DNA from: an uncultured Acidobacteriota bacterium
GTDB lineage: Bacteria > Acidobacteriota > Blastocatellia > Pyrinomonadales > Pyrinomonadaceae
Direction of reading: 5' to 3'
DNA length: 64,000 bases
Assembly (NCBI GenBank): GCA_937873515.1
Contig: CALMYB010000013.1
Location: forward strand, 62,001-126,000
How positions within the stretch are numbered: position 1 is the stretch's first letter; each line of letters starts with the position of its first letter. Positions 34,823 through 45,320 of the stretch are shown one piece after another. A model generated the notes under the pieces. That model was not told where the DNA came from. It saw only the letters and a list, made by a program, of their open reading frames with translations, and did no database searches. The translations under genes and the position numbers were made by a program.

Positions 34823-36862
34823 ATGAAAAGTAAGATCATCAACCTTATACTGACAGTAGCATTTATCATCGCGGCGACGTTCGTCGCTTCCGCTCAGACG
34901 ACCGAATTCACCTACCAGGGCAAGATGCTCGACACAGGGCTGGCGCCGACCGCCCTTTACGACCTCGAGTTCAAGCTCTTTGACGCCGCGACAGGCGGAA
35001 CGCAGTTGGGTTCGACCCTTACCCTCACGAATGTCCAGGTAAGAGAAGGGATATTCACCGTTCAGCTCGATTTCGGTGCGAATTTCCCGGGTTCGGCAAG
35101 GTTTCTTGAGATCGCGATCAAAAAGCCGGCCGATGTCGGATTTACACTGCTAACGCCGCGTCAGTCGGTAACGACGGTTCCCTATGCCGTACGCAGCATA
35201 AATACTTTCTCAGCAAGTAGGCTTTCGCCAGCGTGTGTAAATTGCGTAACGGCCGGACAGATCGAAAGCGTTAACGGGAGCACGGTGACAAGTGCGATAC
35301 CTGTGGCGAGCGTTCCATCAGGAAGCTCGAATTACATCCAGAATGGCACCGCACAGCAGGCTTCGAGCAACTTCAATGTCAGCGGCACGGGTACGGCGAA
35401 CATCATAAATGCCACCACGCAATTCAACATCGGCCCCGCTCGTGTGTTGAGTATGGATGGACAATTCAATCTTTTTGTCGGCCAGTCCTCCGGTTTCAGC
35501 ATCACGACGGGCCGCAACAACATTTTTGTCGGCCAATCCGCAGGCTTCAACAACACGACGGGCAACAACAACGCCTTCTTCGGCTCCGGTGCAGGCTTCG
35601 CCAACACGACGGCCGACAACAACGCCTTCTTCGGCTTTCAGGCTGGCAGCGCGAACTCGGGCGCGAGCAACGCTTTCTTTGGCGCACTTGCAGGCCAATC
35701 GAACACGACGGGCGCGAGCAACGCTTTCTTTGGCCCACTTGCAGGCCAATCGAACACGACGGGCACGAGCAACGCTTTCTTTGGCTCCCGTGCAGGCTTC
35801 GCCAACACGTCAGCCAACAGGAACTCTTTCTTCGGCAATAGCGCGGGCCAATCCAACACCCAAGGTGCCGACAATGCCTTCTTCGGAGCGTTTGCAGGCT
35901 CCGCCAACACGACGGGTGGCAGCAACGCTTTCTTCGGCAGTAGTGCGGGCGCACACAACACTATAACCTTCAACAACTCTTTCTTCGGCTCTAAAGCAGG
36001 AGAGGCAACCACTGCCAGCGAAAATTCGTTCTTTGGCAGCGGAGCGGGCCAATTAAATACCGTGGGCACCGGCAACGCCTTCTTTGGGGTCTCTTCTGGA
36101 TCCCGCAACATCGATGGCACCCACAACTCGTTCTTTGGAAGCGGCTCGGGCTTTATCAATACGACGGGTGGCAGCAACGCTTTCTTCGGTGATCACGCAG
36201 GCGACGCGAACACAGCCGGTTCAAATAACAGTGCACTTGGTGCTGGAGCGAGTTTCGCTGCCAATAACCTGACATTTGCGACCGCCATCGGGGCCGGTGC
36301 AATTGTAACGGCAAGCAATCGAATTCAGCTTGGCCGCAATGGCCTAGACGCAGTTTCGATAGGAAGATTAGCGGCCGGGAGTTCGACCCCGGTGTGCCGC
36401 AACGGAAACGTACTGGCAGATTGCTCTTCAAGCCGCAGGTACAAGGAGAACATCGCGCCGTATGTCTCCGGCCTGGATCTGATAGAGCGGCTGCAGCCTG
36501 TAACGTTCGATTGGAAGGACCGTAAAGAACACGATCTCGGACTGATCGCCGAAGAGGTCGCGGAAGCCGAGCCGTTACTTGTTACGCACAACCGGAGCGG
36601 CGAGATACAGGGCGTCAAATACGACCAGATCACCGTCGCCCTCATCAATGCGGTCAAAGAGCAACAAGCACAGATCGAAAAGCAGATGGCAGTGAGCCGT
36701 GAGCAGGCGGCGACGATCAGCCGTCAGGAAGATGAGATCGCCGACCAAACTGCGATCAACAAGAACCTCCAGGAACAGCTGAAAGGGCAAGGGACAGAAC
36801 TTGAAGCATTGATGAAACTCGTCTGTTCACAGAACCCTGCGGCCGAGCTGTGCAAGCAATGA
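34823..36862 (+). CDS. secreted repeat protein with C-terminal S74 intramolecular chaperone
   Basis: A 679-residue protein: signal peptide (1-24, ending ASAQ), an Ig-like beta domain (about 25-130), then about 15 copies of a 16-17-residue motif NAFFGxxAGxxNTTGxS (about 213-470) like the beta-helical heads of trimeric fibres. Next are an S74 endosialidase-type chaperone domain (RRYKENI near 535, GLIAEEV, YDQITVALINAVKEQ) and a coiled-coil tail. S74 domains trimerise fibres and cleave themselves off, so an extracellular or cell-surface trimeric fibre is likely. Two neighbouring repeats (35668-35769) are almost identical in DNA, a sign of recent repeat duplication. RBS AAGGAG is present. Confidence 0.85.
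   Translation: MKSKIINLILTVAFIIAATFVASAQTTEFTYQGKMLDTGLAPTALYDLEFKLFDAATGGTQLGSTLTLTNVQVREGIFTVQLDFGANFPGSARFLEIAIKKPADVGFTLLTPRQSVTTVPYAVRSINTFSASRLSPACVNCVTAGQIESVNGSTVTSAIPVASVPSGSSNYIQNGTAQQASSNFNVSGTGTANIINATTQFNIGPARVLSMDGQFNLFVGQSSGFSITTGRNNIFVGQSAGFNNTTGNNNAFFGSGAGFANTTADNNAFFGFQAGSANSGASNAFFGALAGQSNTTGASNAFFGPLAGQSNTTGTSNAFFGSRAGFANTSANRNSFFGNSAGQSNTQGADNAFFGAFAGSANTTGGSNAFFGSSAGAHNTITFNNSFFGSKAGEATTASENSFFGSGAGQLNTVGTGNAFFGVSSGSRNIDGTHNSFFGSGSGFINTTGGSNAFFGDHAGDANTAGSNNSALGAGASFAANNLTFATAIGAGAIVTASNRIQLGRNGLDAVSIGRLAAGSSTPVCRNGNVLADCSSSRRYKENIAPYVSGLDLIERLQPVTFDWKDRKEHDLGLIAEEVAEAEPLLVTHNRSGEIQGVKYDQITVALINAVKEQQAQIEKQMAVSREQAATISRQEDEIADQTAINKNLQEQLKGQGTELEALMKLVCSQNPAAELCKQ
35463..36240 (+). 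repeat. 51-bp coding tandem repeat array in the S74 protein gene
   Basis: The unit encodes (S/N)NAFFGxxAGxxNTTGx and recurs about 15 times with 48- or 51-base spacing. Copies at 35668-35718 and 35719-35769 differ at only a few bases. Unequal exchange could change fibre length. Confidence 0.85.
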
Positions 36863-37245
36863 CGAGGGGAATTGTGGAGAGTTTGCGGCTTACAGGCGAT
36901 AACTGGTATCGCGGGCTTCTCGATATGGGGAAAAAGGCGAAGAGGATCGTTATCACGACGGAGAACCACGAAACATTCGTGCTCCGCACAGACGGTCGGG
37001 AGCACGCCTACGGCCGATACGGTAGATGCGGCGGCGAGGTCGAGATACTCACATTCGACCAGGCTGTCTCACTCAGCGGCATCAGAATGCGCGAAATGGT
37101 CCATCTAACCGAAACGAACGAGCTTCACGTTATCGAAACGTCTTCCGGGCATTTACTGATCTGCAAGGCATCGTTGGATGGGACGGGCAGCAACACTCTT
37201 GAAGAAGGAGGTGATGAGGACGTCAGCCCAAAGAAGATAACGTAG
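36859..37245 (+). CDS. excisionase-like small DNA-binding protein (degenerate Cys motif)
   Basis: A 128-residue protein from ATG 36859, which overlaps the S74 stop as ATGA. The second half (CGGEVEILTFDQAVSLSGIR to ELHVIETSSGHLLICKASL) matches a small-protein family frequent in Blastocatellia. In that family a Cys pair precedes an AlpA/excisionase-like helix-turn-helix and the end reads HFxExxxGxLLIC. Here only the second Cys of the pair remains (GRYGRCGG). A regulatory role is inferred from the helix-turn-helix alone. Coupling to the fibre gene suggests that it controls or reports that operon. Confidence 0.55.
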   Translation: MTRGIVESLRLTGDNWYRGLLDMGKKAKRIVITTENHETFVLRTDGREHAYGRYGRCGGEVEILTFDQAVSLSGIRMREMVHLTETNELHVIETSSGHLLICKASLDGTGSNTLEEGGDEDVSPKKIT

Positions 37246-37309
37246 GTTCCGACTCGAGTCGAAGCCCTTCTTTACCAGTATTGCGTTCGCTGACTTTTGG
37301 CAAACAAAG

Positions 37310-37425
37310 CCGGGGAACGCTGCCGTTGAATTCGACCGATTCGCAGTTTATGCGCGAAGCGTGAACGCCATTCTCGAACCGGTCGATGATCAACGGTACC
37401 TTATTCCGATAAAATTCGAACGACC
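37310..37425 (-). pseudogene. decayed duplicate of the C-terminal end of the adjacent TonB_C-domain gene
   Basis: Read on the minus strand, this stretch translates to KVPLIIDRFENGVHASRI then NCESVEFN, nearly the same as KVPLVIDRFENGDHASRI then NYESIEFN in the intact neighbour at 37440-38540. After that the frame diverges, no start exists and the rest of the gene is missing. It is an old partial tandem duplication or the remains of a deleted paralogue. The remainder of the 194-base gap (37246-37439) holds nothing else I can identify. Confidence 0.8.
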
Positions 37426-37439
37426 GGACTTTTCGGCGA

Positions 37440-38540
37440 TCAGAGCTTCAGCTCCTTCTTCAGTTCTTTTGGGTTGGAGGGTTTTGCGAAGATCGAGTCG
37501 GGGAACTTCTTGTTGAATTCGATGGATTCGTAGTTGATGCGTGAGGCGTGGTCGCCGTTCTCGAAGCGGTCGATCACAAGCGGTACCTTTATTCCGCTGA
37601 ACTCGACGAATTGAGCGTAATGGTCTTCTTCCTTCATCTCGTCGCCTGAGACCGCTTTGCGCGTATAGATAGCTTTTTGCGGCAGGTGATCGTCGGCCGA
37701 GAATTCGAACTCGACGCTGAAGCCGTCTTTGTAAGTGAGCTTTACGACTTCGTTACGGCGGCCGAGCGTTGCAGGGCGCTTGCCGACGTACGACAGTTCG
37801 GCCTCTCCCTTCCAGTATCCGCGAAGCAGATTGTCGAGGCTCACGCGCAAGCCCTGCTTGAATGCCGCGACCTGTTCTTCGGACTGATCCTGCAAGATCT
37901 CCTGGTCGCCGTCATAGACCCAGCCCGTGCTGCCGGAATTTGCTTGAACGGTCCGCATTCCGTTCTGCTTGAACTCGGTTCGTTCCATATCCGGGAATCT
38001 GATCACGTCAAGAAAAGATTGGAACGCCGCGAGCTGATTCTCGCGCATCACGCTGAATTTACCCCGCCCGATCTGCGTCTTGACCGCGAGATAACGGTCG
38101 CCGCCGAGAGCCTCGACGGCCTTCGAGATGATCGAGCTTGCTTTTTCCGCGTCCGGATTCGAAGAGGTCTTTGGTTCGACTGCATTGTTGAGATCGCCAT
38201 CGCCTGCGATCCAACCGTTGTAAAAAGCATAGAAGATCGTATGCGTCACGGAAACGGCCCGGCCGGCCTTTTTCTCCGGCGTGAACTCGATGTTCTGGGC
38301 TGCAGCAACTGCCAATTTCCCTAGCTCACGAGTCGGAGTTGACAGCACAGTCACATCGCCGATCCTTCCAGTATCGAGAAACTCAACGCGCAGCACCACC
38401 TGGACGCTGCTGTCGCTAACGCCCGTTTTGGGACTCTCAGGCATCGGCCTCTTCGTTATCTCAAGCGCAGAGTCCTGTGCCTGCGCAAACGCGCCAAAAA
38501 GCACCAACATCGAGAAAATAAGTAGGCAGGTTCTTTTCAT
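37440..38540 (-). CDS. secreted protein with TonB_C-like domain and lipoprotein-sorting-like domain
   Basis: A 366-residue protein with a signal peptide (1-21, FGAFAQAQ). Residues about 40-110 follow the TonB C-terminal pattern (VQVVLRVEFLDTGRIGDVTV, LAVAAAQNIEFTPEKKAGRAV). The second part (about 130-366) is a beta-rich domain like outer-membrane lipoprotein-sorting proteins (GGDRYLAVKTQIGRGKF, GYWKGEAELSYVGKRP). There is no membrane anchor, so it is not an energy transducer; the TonB_C fold probably acts as a binding module in the periplasm. A decayed copy of its C-terminus lies immediately downstream. Confidence 0.72.
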   Translation of the reverse strand: MKRTCLLIFSMLVLFGAFAQAQDSALEITKRPMPESPKTGVSDSSVQVVLRVEFLDTGRIGDVTVLSTPTRELGKLAVAAAQNIEFTPEKKAGRAVSVTHTIFYAFYNGWIAGDGDLNNAVEPKTSSNPDAEKASSIISKAVEALGGDRYLAVKTQIGRGKFSVMRENQLAAFQSFLDVIRFPDMERTEFKQNGMRTVQANSGSTGWVYDGDQEILQDQSEEQVAAFKQGLRVSLDNLLRGYWKGEAELSYVGKRPATLGRRNEVVKLTYKDGFSVEFEFSADDHLPQKAIYTRKAVSGDEMKEEDHYAQFVEFSGIKVPLVIDRFENGDHASRINYESIEFNKKFPDSIFAKPSNPKELKKELKL

Positions 38541-38612
38541 CCGAATAAGAAAGGCTTCGCGTGAAATATATCACCGAAGCCTTTGATGCACGAAAGTTGA
38601 ATTTCGTTCCCG

Positions 38613-40892
38613 TTAGTTCAGGCTGAAAGTTTCGGCGGTTTTCACGACGACCGAACCGTTCTCGACATCGACCACAAAGTTCATCGCCGTCTTCCATTGA
38701 TTCGTGATCGGAAGTTTGACGGTCTGGTCGATATGCCGCTTTAAGAAACGGGCTCCGTAAGCCGGGCTAAAGCCCTTTTCGGTCAGCGCGTCAAGGGCCG
38801 CGTCGGTGATCTCGACGATCTTTCCCTTACGCTCCATGCTCGCCTTTAGCTTAGCGAGGTAAAGGCGGGCTATCTCACGAACCTCATCCATCGTCAGCGG
38901 CGAGAACACGATGATCTCGTCAATGCGATTACGAAATTCAGGCGTGAAGCGTGTCTCGGCGGCCTTCATCACATCGCCCTTGATCGCGTTCACATCGCCG
39001 AGCGATTTCGTGCCGAAACCGAGCGGCTTCTCGTACTTCTTGAAGTTCTCCGAACCGAGATTCGAGGTCATAATGACGATCGCATCCGAGAGATAGACCT
39101 TCTTGCCGCGGCCGTCCGTCAGCCATCCCTCATCAAAACCCTGAAGGAAGATGTTCATCAAGTACGGCGAAGCCTTCTCGACCTCATCGAGCAGCAGCAC
39201 GGTATATGGATTGTCGCGAAGCTGTTCGGTCAAAATGCCGCCGCGTTCGCTGCCGACGATCCCACGCGGCATACCGATCAGCTTTTCGATACCGACGGTG
39301 CCGTCGCCGTATTCGCTCATGTCGATTCGGATCATCTTCGACTCGTCGCCGAACATGAATTCGGCAACGGCCTTCGCGAGCTCCGTCTTTCCGACGCCTG
39401 TCGGCCCAAGGAATAGCAGTACGCCGTCCGGCGCGTAATGATTCTCTTTGAGCGGGCCTTTGTTTAGCCGCAGACGTTCTGCAACGGCCCGAACCGCATC
39501 CTTTTGCCCGATGACGCGGTCTCCGAGATCGATCTCCATCTGCGAGAAGCGGTCGGCGGTATCGCGGTAGATCATATCTTTCGGAATGCGCGATTCCTGC
39601 GAAATGACGTCGATAATGTGTTCGGGGCGAACGATGAGCGATGAAGGCTCATTGATCTCGACCTTCACGGAAGCCGTATCGAGCCAGCCGATCGCCTTGT
39701 CAGGCAAATGGAGATTTCGTATATACTTCGGCGACATCTCAAGAGCCGTGTTGATCGCTTCGTCAGAGATCGTAACCGAATAGTTCTTCTCGAGCCGCGG
39801 CCTTAGACCCAAGAGGATCTGCTTCGTCTCGTCGATCGAAGGTTCATCTACTCTTACGAGTCGAAAACGCCGGGATAGAGCTTCGTCTTCGCCGATATAC
39901 TCTTTGTATTCGGTCATCGTCGTCGCACCGATGATGCGAAGTTCGCCGCGAGCCAACGCGGACTTGAACATATTCGCCGCGTCCGAGGTCGTGCCCATCG
40001 CCGCACCGGCACCGATGATCGTGTGAGCTTCGTCGATGAAGAGAATGATGTTGTCTTTTTCCTTGACCTCGTCGATGATGCCCTTAATGCGCTCTTCGAA
40101 CATACCGCGGAGCATCGTGCCGGCAACGAGTCCACCCATCTGAAGCTGCACGATGTGCGAATCTCGCAGACGCGCCGGAACCTTTTCGGGTTCGAGCTCG
40201 ATGAGGCGTGCCAAGCCTTCGACGACCGCCGTCTTCCCGACGCCCGGTTCGCCGACGAGCATCGGCGAATTCGATCTTTCGCGGTGCGACAAGATCTCCA
40301 TCATCTGCCTTATCTCGCTTTCGCGGCCGATCGTCGGCGGGATCTTGTCCTGCCGTGCGAGTTTGTTCATCGAAATGCCAAAATGGCGGAGGAAAGACGG
40401 CAGTTCGTACTTTTGCCTTACTCTTTCCTCCTCTTTTTCGCGTTTGCGAATGCGGGTACGCGCGATCTGCGCGACCTCATCGGACGGCACTCCCAGATTT
40501 TGCAGGACATCGTTGAGAACACTGCGTTCGTCGTTAGAAAGTACGTAGAAAATATCGGCAGCATCGATCACGCGTCTGCCTTGCGAACGCGCGCGATCCA
40601 TTGCCCGCTTGAAAAGTTCTGTGGTCTCGGGAGCGATGCGGAAACCTTTGCCTGTATGCTGACGGCCGGATTCCATACGCTTTTCGATCAAAAGCCTGAC
40701 CGACCGCGGATCGACCGACAGGTCGCGCATCGTCGTCGAGAAAAGATCCTCTTCCTCGAATGCAACTGCGTGAAGAATGTGTTCGACCGCGACGTAATTC
40801 TGGTCGCGTTTGCGAGACTCGGCCAGTGCACTCTCAAGCACGCGGCGGCCGCTGTCGCTGAATTTGTCTTTATATGAATCAATATCTGCCAT
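38613..40892 (-). CDS. ClpA/ClpC-like AAA+ unfoldase
   Basis: A 759-residue Hsp100 ATPase with an N-terminal Clp_N repeat (about 1-140), D1 Walker A GEPGVGKT and D2 Walker A GPTGVGKT, and C-terminal D2-small domain. It has no long ClpB-type M domain. The D2 loop PLGFGTK (just after SNLGSENFKKYEK) supplies the hydrophobic tripeptide that docks on ClpP, so it should feed substrates to a ClpP protease encoded elsewhere. ATG 40892 (MADIDSYKDKFS) is preferred over 40913. It is the last gene of the chaperone block, 136 bases after grpE. Confidence 0.9.
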   Translation of the reverse strand: MADIDSYKDKFSDSGRRVLESALAESRKRDQNYVAVEHILHAVAFEEEDLFSTTMRDLSVDPRSVRLLIEKRMESGRQHTGKGFRIAPETTELFKRAMDRARSQGRRVIDAADIFYVLSNDERSVLNDVLQNLGVPSDEVAQIARTRIRKREKEEERVRQKYELPSFLRHFGISMNKLARQDKIPPTIGRESEIRQMMEILSHRERSNSPMLVGEPGVGKTAVVEGLARLIELEPEKVPARLRDSHIVQLQMGGLVAGTMLRGMFEERIKGIIDEVKEKDNIILFIDEAHTIIGAGAAMGTTSDAANMFKSALARGELRIIGATTMTEYKEYIGEDEALSRRFRLVRVDEPSIDETKQILLGLRPRLEKNYSVTISDEAINTALEMSPKYIRNLHLPDKAIGWLDTASVKVEINEPSSLIVRPEHIIDVISQESRIPKDMIYRDTADRFSQMEIDLGDRVIGQKDAVRAVAERLRLNKGPLKENHYAPDGVLLFLGPTGVGKTELAKAVAEFMFGDESKMIRIDMSEYGDGTVGIEKLIGMPRGIVGSERGGILTEQLRDNPYTVLLLDEVEKASPYLMNIFLQGFDEGWLTDGRGKKVYLSDAIVIMTSNLGSENFKKYEKPLGFGTKSLGDVNAIKGDVMKAAETRFTPEFRNRIDEIIVFSPLTMDEVREIARLYLAKLKASMERKGKIVEITDAALDALTEKGFSPAYGARFLKRHIDQTVKLPITNQWKTAMNFVVDVENGSVVVKTAETFSLN

Positions 40893-41028
40893 AGGACCCC
40901 ATGAAAACCGCAAAATCCAAGGAAGGAGAAACCGGCAAGGCTTCAGACCCGGTCTGATTCTAAATCATAACACTAACGTCTGCTCCCCGAAAGGAAAAAT
41001 CGCCCCCGTCTGCCTCCCTTTACACGTG

Positions 41029-41676
41029 TTACTCTCCCTTTCCCACCTGCACGCGGGCCGGCCGCAGGAGTTTTCCGTTAAGTTTATAGCCGCGCACGTA
41101 CTCCTGGATCACTTTTCCGACGTCCTCCGGGCCGACCGGGACCATATCGACCGCCTCGTGCAGTTCCGGGTCGAAAACTTCCCCGACCGCAGGGATCGGT
41201 TCGACGCCGACCGATGTCAACGCTTGCTCGAATGAACGCGCCGTACCGATGACGCCATCTCTAAGATGCTCCAACGAGCCGTCGGTTTGGCTAGCCTGCA
41301 CGGCCAGGTTAAGGTTGTCGAGTACTGGCAGGAGCGTCGTCAGAAAGCTGAACTGCGCCTGGGTCGCTCGATCCTCAAAAGAACGCTTCATACGCTCGCG
41401 CATTTCCTGCGTTTCCTTCTCGATCGTCGCCTTTGCCTCTTCGAACTTTGCCTGTACGCCGATGAGCTTTGCCTCGGCCGCCTCACGCCGCTCGATCTCC
41501 GCCTTGAGCTGCAGTTCAAGCGCGGCCTCGGCCGCCGACTTTACGGCCTCCGCGGGCTTTGCCGCCGCAGCCTCGCCTTCGGCCGTACGGGAGCCGTCGG
41601 CATTGAATCTGCGTTTATCCATGACAGGTATCTTCCCGTCGAACTCATCGAATTCTTCCACTTTTTCTTGCGTCAT
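41029..41676 (-). CDS. grpE: GrpE nucleotide exchange factor
   Basis: A 215-residue co-chaperone that releases ADP from DnaK. A disordered acidic/Ala-rich N-terminus (1-55) is followed by the long dimerising helix (about 58-115) and the beta-domain with HLRDGVIGTARSFEQALTSVGVEPI and the family signature VGEVFDPELHEAVDMVP. It lies 22 bases after clpB on the same strand, which implies co-transcription. dnaK and dnaJ are not in the window. Confidence 0.95.
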   Translation of the reverse strand: MTQEKVEEFDEFDGKIPVMDKRRFNADGSRTAEGEAAAAKPAEAVKSAAEAALELQLKAEIERREAAEAKLIGVQAKFEEAKATIEKETQEMRERMKRSFEDRATQAQFSFLTTLLPVLDNLNLAVQASQTDGSLEHLRDGVIGTARSFEQALTSVGVEPIPAVGEVFDPELHEAVDMVPVGPEDVGKVIQEYVRGYKLNGKLLRPARVQVGKGE

Positions 41677-41698
41677 TTCGTATCAAAGGTCCTTGTAT

Positions 41699-44308
<2,610 letters not shown>

Positions 44309-44335
44309 AGCAATGGGTATTTTACCACTAGGGCG

Positions 44336-44400
44336 AAAAACGCAGTGTGCGGACGAACACGGCCTCGCTTTGCCGTATTGCGTGTTGCCGCACGCTGCGT
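44336..44400 (-). terminator. branched terminator after hsp20
   Basis: On the minus strand ACGCAGCGTGCGG (44400-44388) pairs with CCGCACACTGCGT (44352-44340) with one mismatch, an inner ACGGC/GCCGT stem lies inside, and TTTTTCG follows. It separates hsp20 from clpB. Confidence 0.75.
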
Positions 44401-44451
44401 GTCTTATGAATCAAGCTGAATAATGTATCGGTCGTAAGGTCCGACCTTCCA

Positions 44452-44931
44452 TTACGCACCTGCAGACTTGGTCGCGTCGATCGTCTTCGGCGTCGCATCG
44501 GTACCCGTGATCTCGATCTTGCGGGCCTTCGTCTCCTCGCGCTTCTTGAGCGTAACGGTCAGCATCCCGTTCTCGAACTCAGCCTTCGCATTCTCGACGG
44601 TAACCGTGTGCGGCAGCGTGAATGAACGTGAGAATTCGCCGTAAGCACGCTCCACGCGGTGATAATTGTCGCCGTCGTCGTGCTTTTCGAATTTACGCTC
44701 GCCCTTGAGCGTCAACACGTTGTTCTCGAAAGAAAGGTCAAAGTCCTCGCTCTTCATTCCCGGAAGCTCTGCTTCGAGCACCATCGATTCCGCATTCTCG
44801 TAGATATCGATCTTCGGGTTCCACGCCGTGCCGAATGCTTCCTCACCGTGAAAACGGTCCGAAAACATCCGATTCATCTCACTCTGCAGCCCGCGCATAT
44901 CGCGGAAAGGGTCGTATTTTGCAATGAACAT
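44452..44931 (-). CDS. Hsp20-family small heat shock protein
   Basis: A 159-residue alpha-crystallin-domain chaperone. The domain runs from about 43 (TAWNPKIDIYENAESMVLEA) through FENNVLTLKGERKF to YGEFSRSFTLP and the conserved NGMLTVTLKKRE. It binds unfolding proteins without ATP and passes them to the DnaK/ClpB system, which fits its neighbours. It has AGGAGGT and a consensus promoter with a 50-base leader. The IxI/V C-terminal anchor appears as KIEITG. Confidence 0.95.
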   Translation of the reverse strand: MFIAKYDPFRDMRGLQSEMNRMFSDRFHGEEAFGTAWNPKIDIYENAESMVLEAELPGMKSEDFDLSFENNVLTLKGERKFEKHDDGDNYHRVERAYGEFSRSFTLPHTVTVENAKAEFENGMLTVTLKKREETKARKIEITGTDATPKTIDATKSAGA

Positions 44932-44988
44932 TTATGTATTACCTCCTAAATCCTTGAAAATACTCGACTAATCACTTAGCCAACTACG

Positions 44989-45017
44989 ATAATAAAATAT
45001 GAGTGTGAGATTGTCAA
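44989..45017 (-). promoter_or_regulatory. hsp20 promoter, consensus sigma-70
   Basis: Minus strand TTGACA (45017-45012), a 17-base spacer and TATTAT (44994-44989). No CIRCE element (TTAGCACTC-N9-GAGTGCTAA) is present. The roughly 50-base leader contains a small GGCTAA/TTAGTC hairpin before AGGAGGT, so thermosensor-type control is possible but unproven. Confidence 0.8.
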
Positions 45018-45080
45018 CTCCTGAAAATCCGGTCTCGCTCCCGTAGCGGTCCAAGCACGCGACACAGATAAAAGTTTACG

Positions 45081-45174
45081 CCCGGTTTCGATCTCCGGGT
45101 AGCACAAACCGCACAAAACGTATCAAACCGCACAAAATGTATCAAAGTGCACGATTTGCACGATCTGCACGATT
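45081..45174. repeat. short tandem repeats between hsp20 and the VWA gene
   Basis: A CCCGG/CCGGG hairpin (45081-45098) is followed by two 19-bp copies of CCGCACAAAAYGTATCAAA (45109-45127, 45128-45146) and three 9-bp copies of TGCACGATY (45148-45174). The rest of the 389-base gap (44932-45320) holds the hsp20 promoter and about 145 bases (45175-45320) with no recognisable feature. Confidence 0.75.
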
Positions 45175-45320
45175 TGCACAAAATCGAAACATACGCTCGT
45201 AACGGTCAGGCTCTGCCCACCGAGAGACGGCCGCCGCGGCGTACGGCGCGGCAATATGTGTGCGTAATGAGACATTGTGCAAAGAAAAGTTCCCAAGGTG
45301 CATCCAACCATTTCGAGATT

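Noticed and set aside
35463..36240. Regularly spaced repeats that might look like a CRISPR array
   Set aside because: The repeats are in frame, have no unique spacers and encode a protein motif; no cas gene is in the window.
37440..38540. Annotation as energy transducer TonB
   Set aside because: There is a cleavable signal peptide but no membrane anchor or Pro-rich spacer; only the C-terminal-type fold is shared.
44932..45017. CIRCE element upstream of hsp20
   Set aside because: CTCACACTC resembles half of the motif, but the matching GAGTGCTAA arm at nine-base spacing is absent.
45147..45320. N-terminal extension of the VWA protein from a GTG codon, reading HDLHDLHDLH
   Set aside because: It is a translation of the 9-bp tandem repeats; a normal signal peptide starts at 45321.
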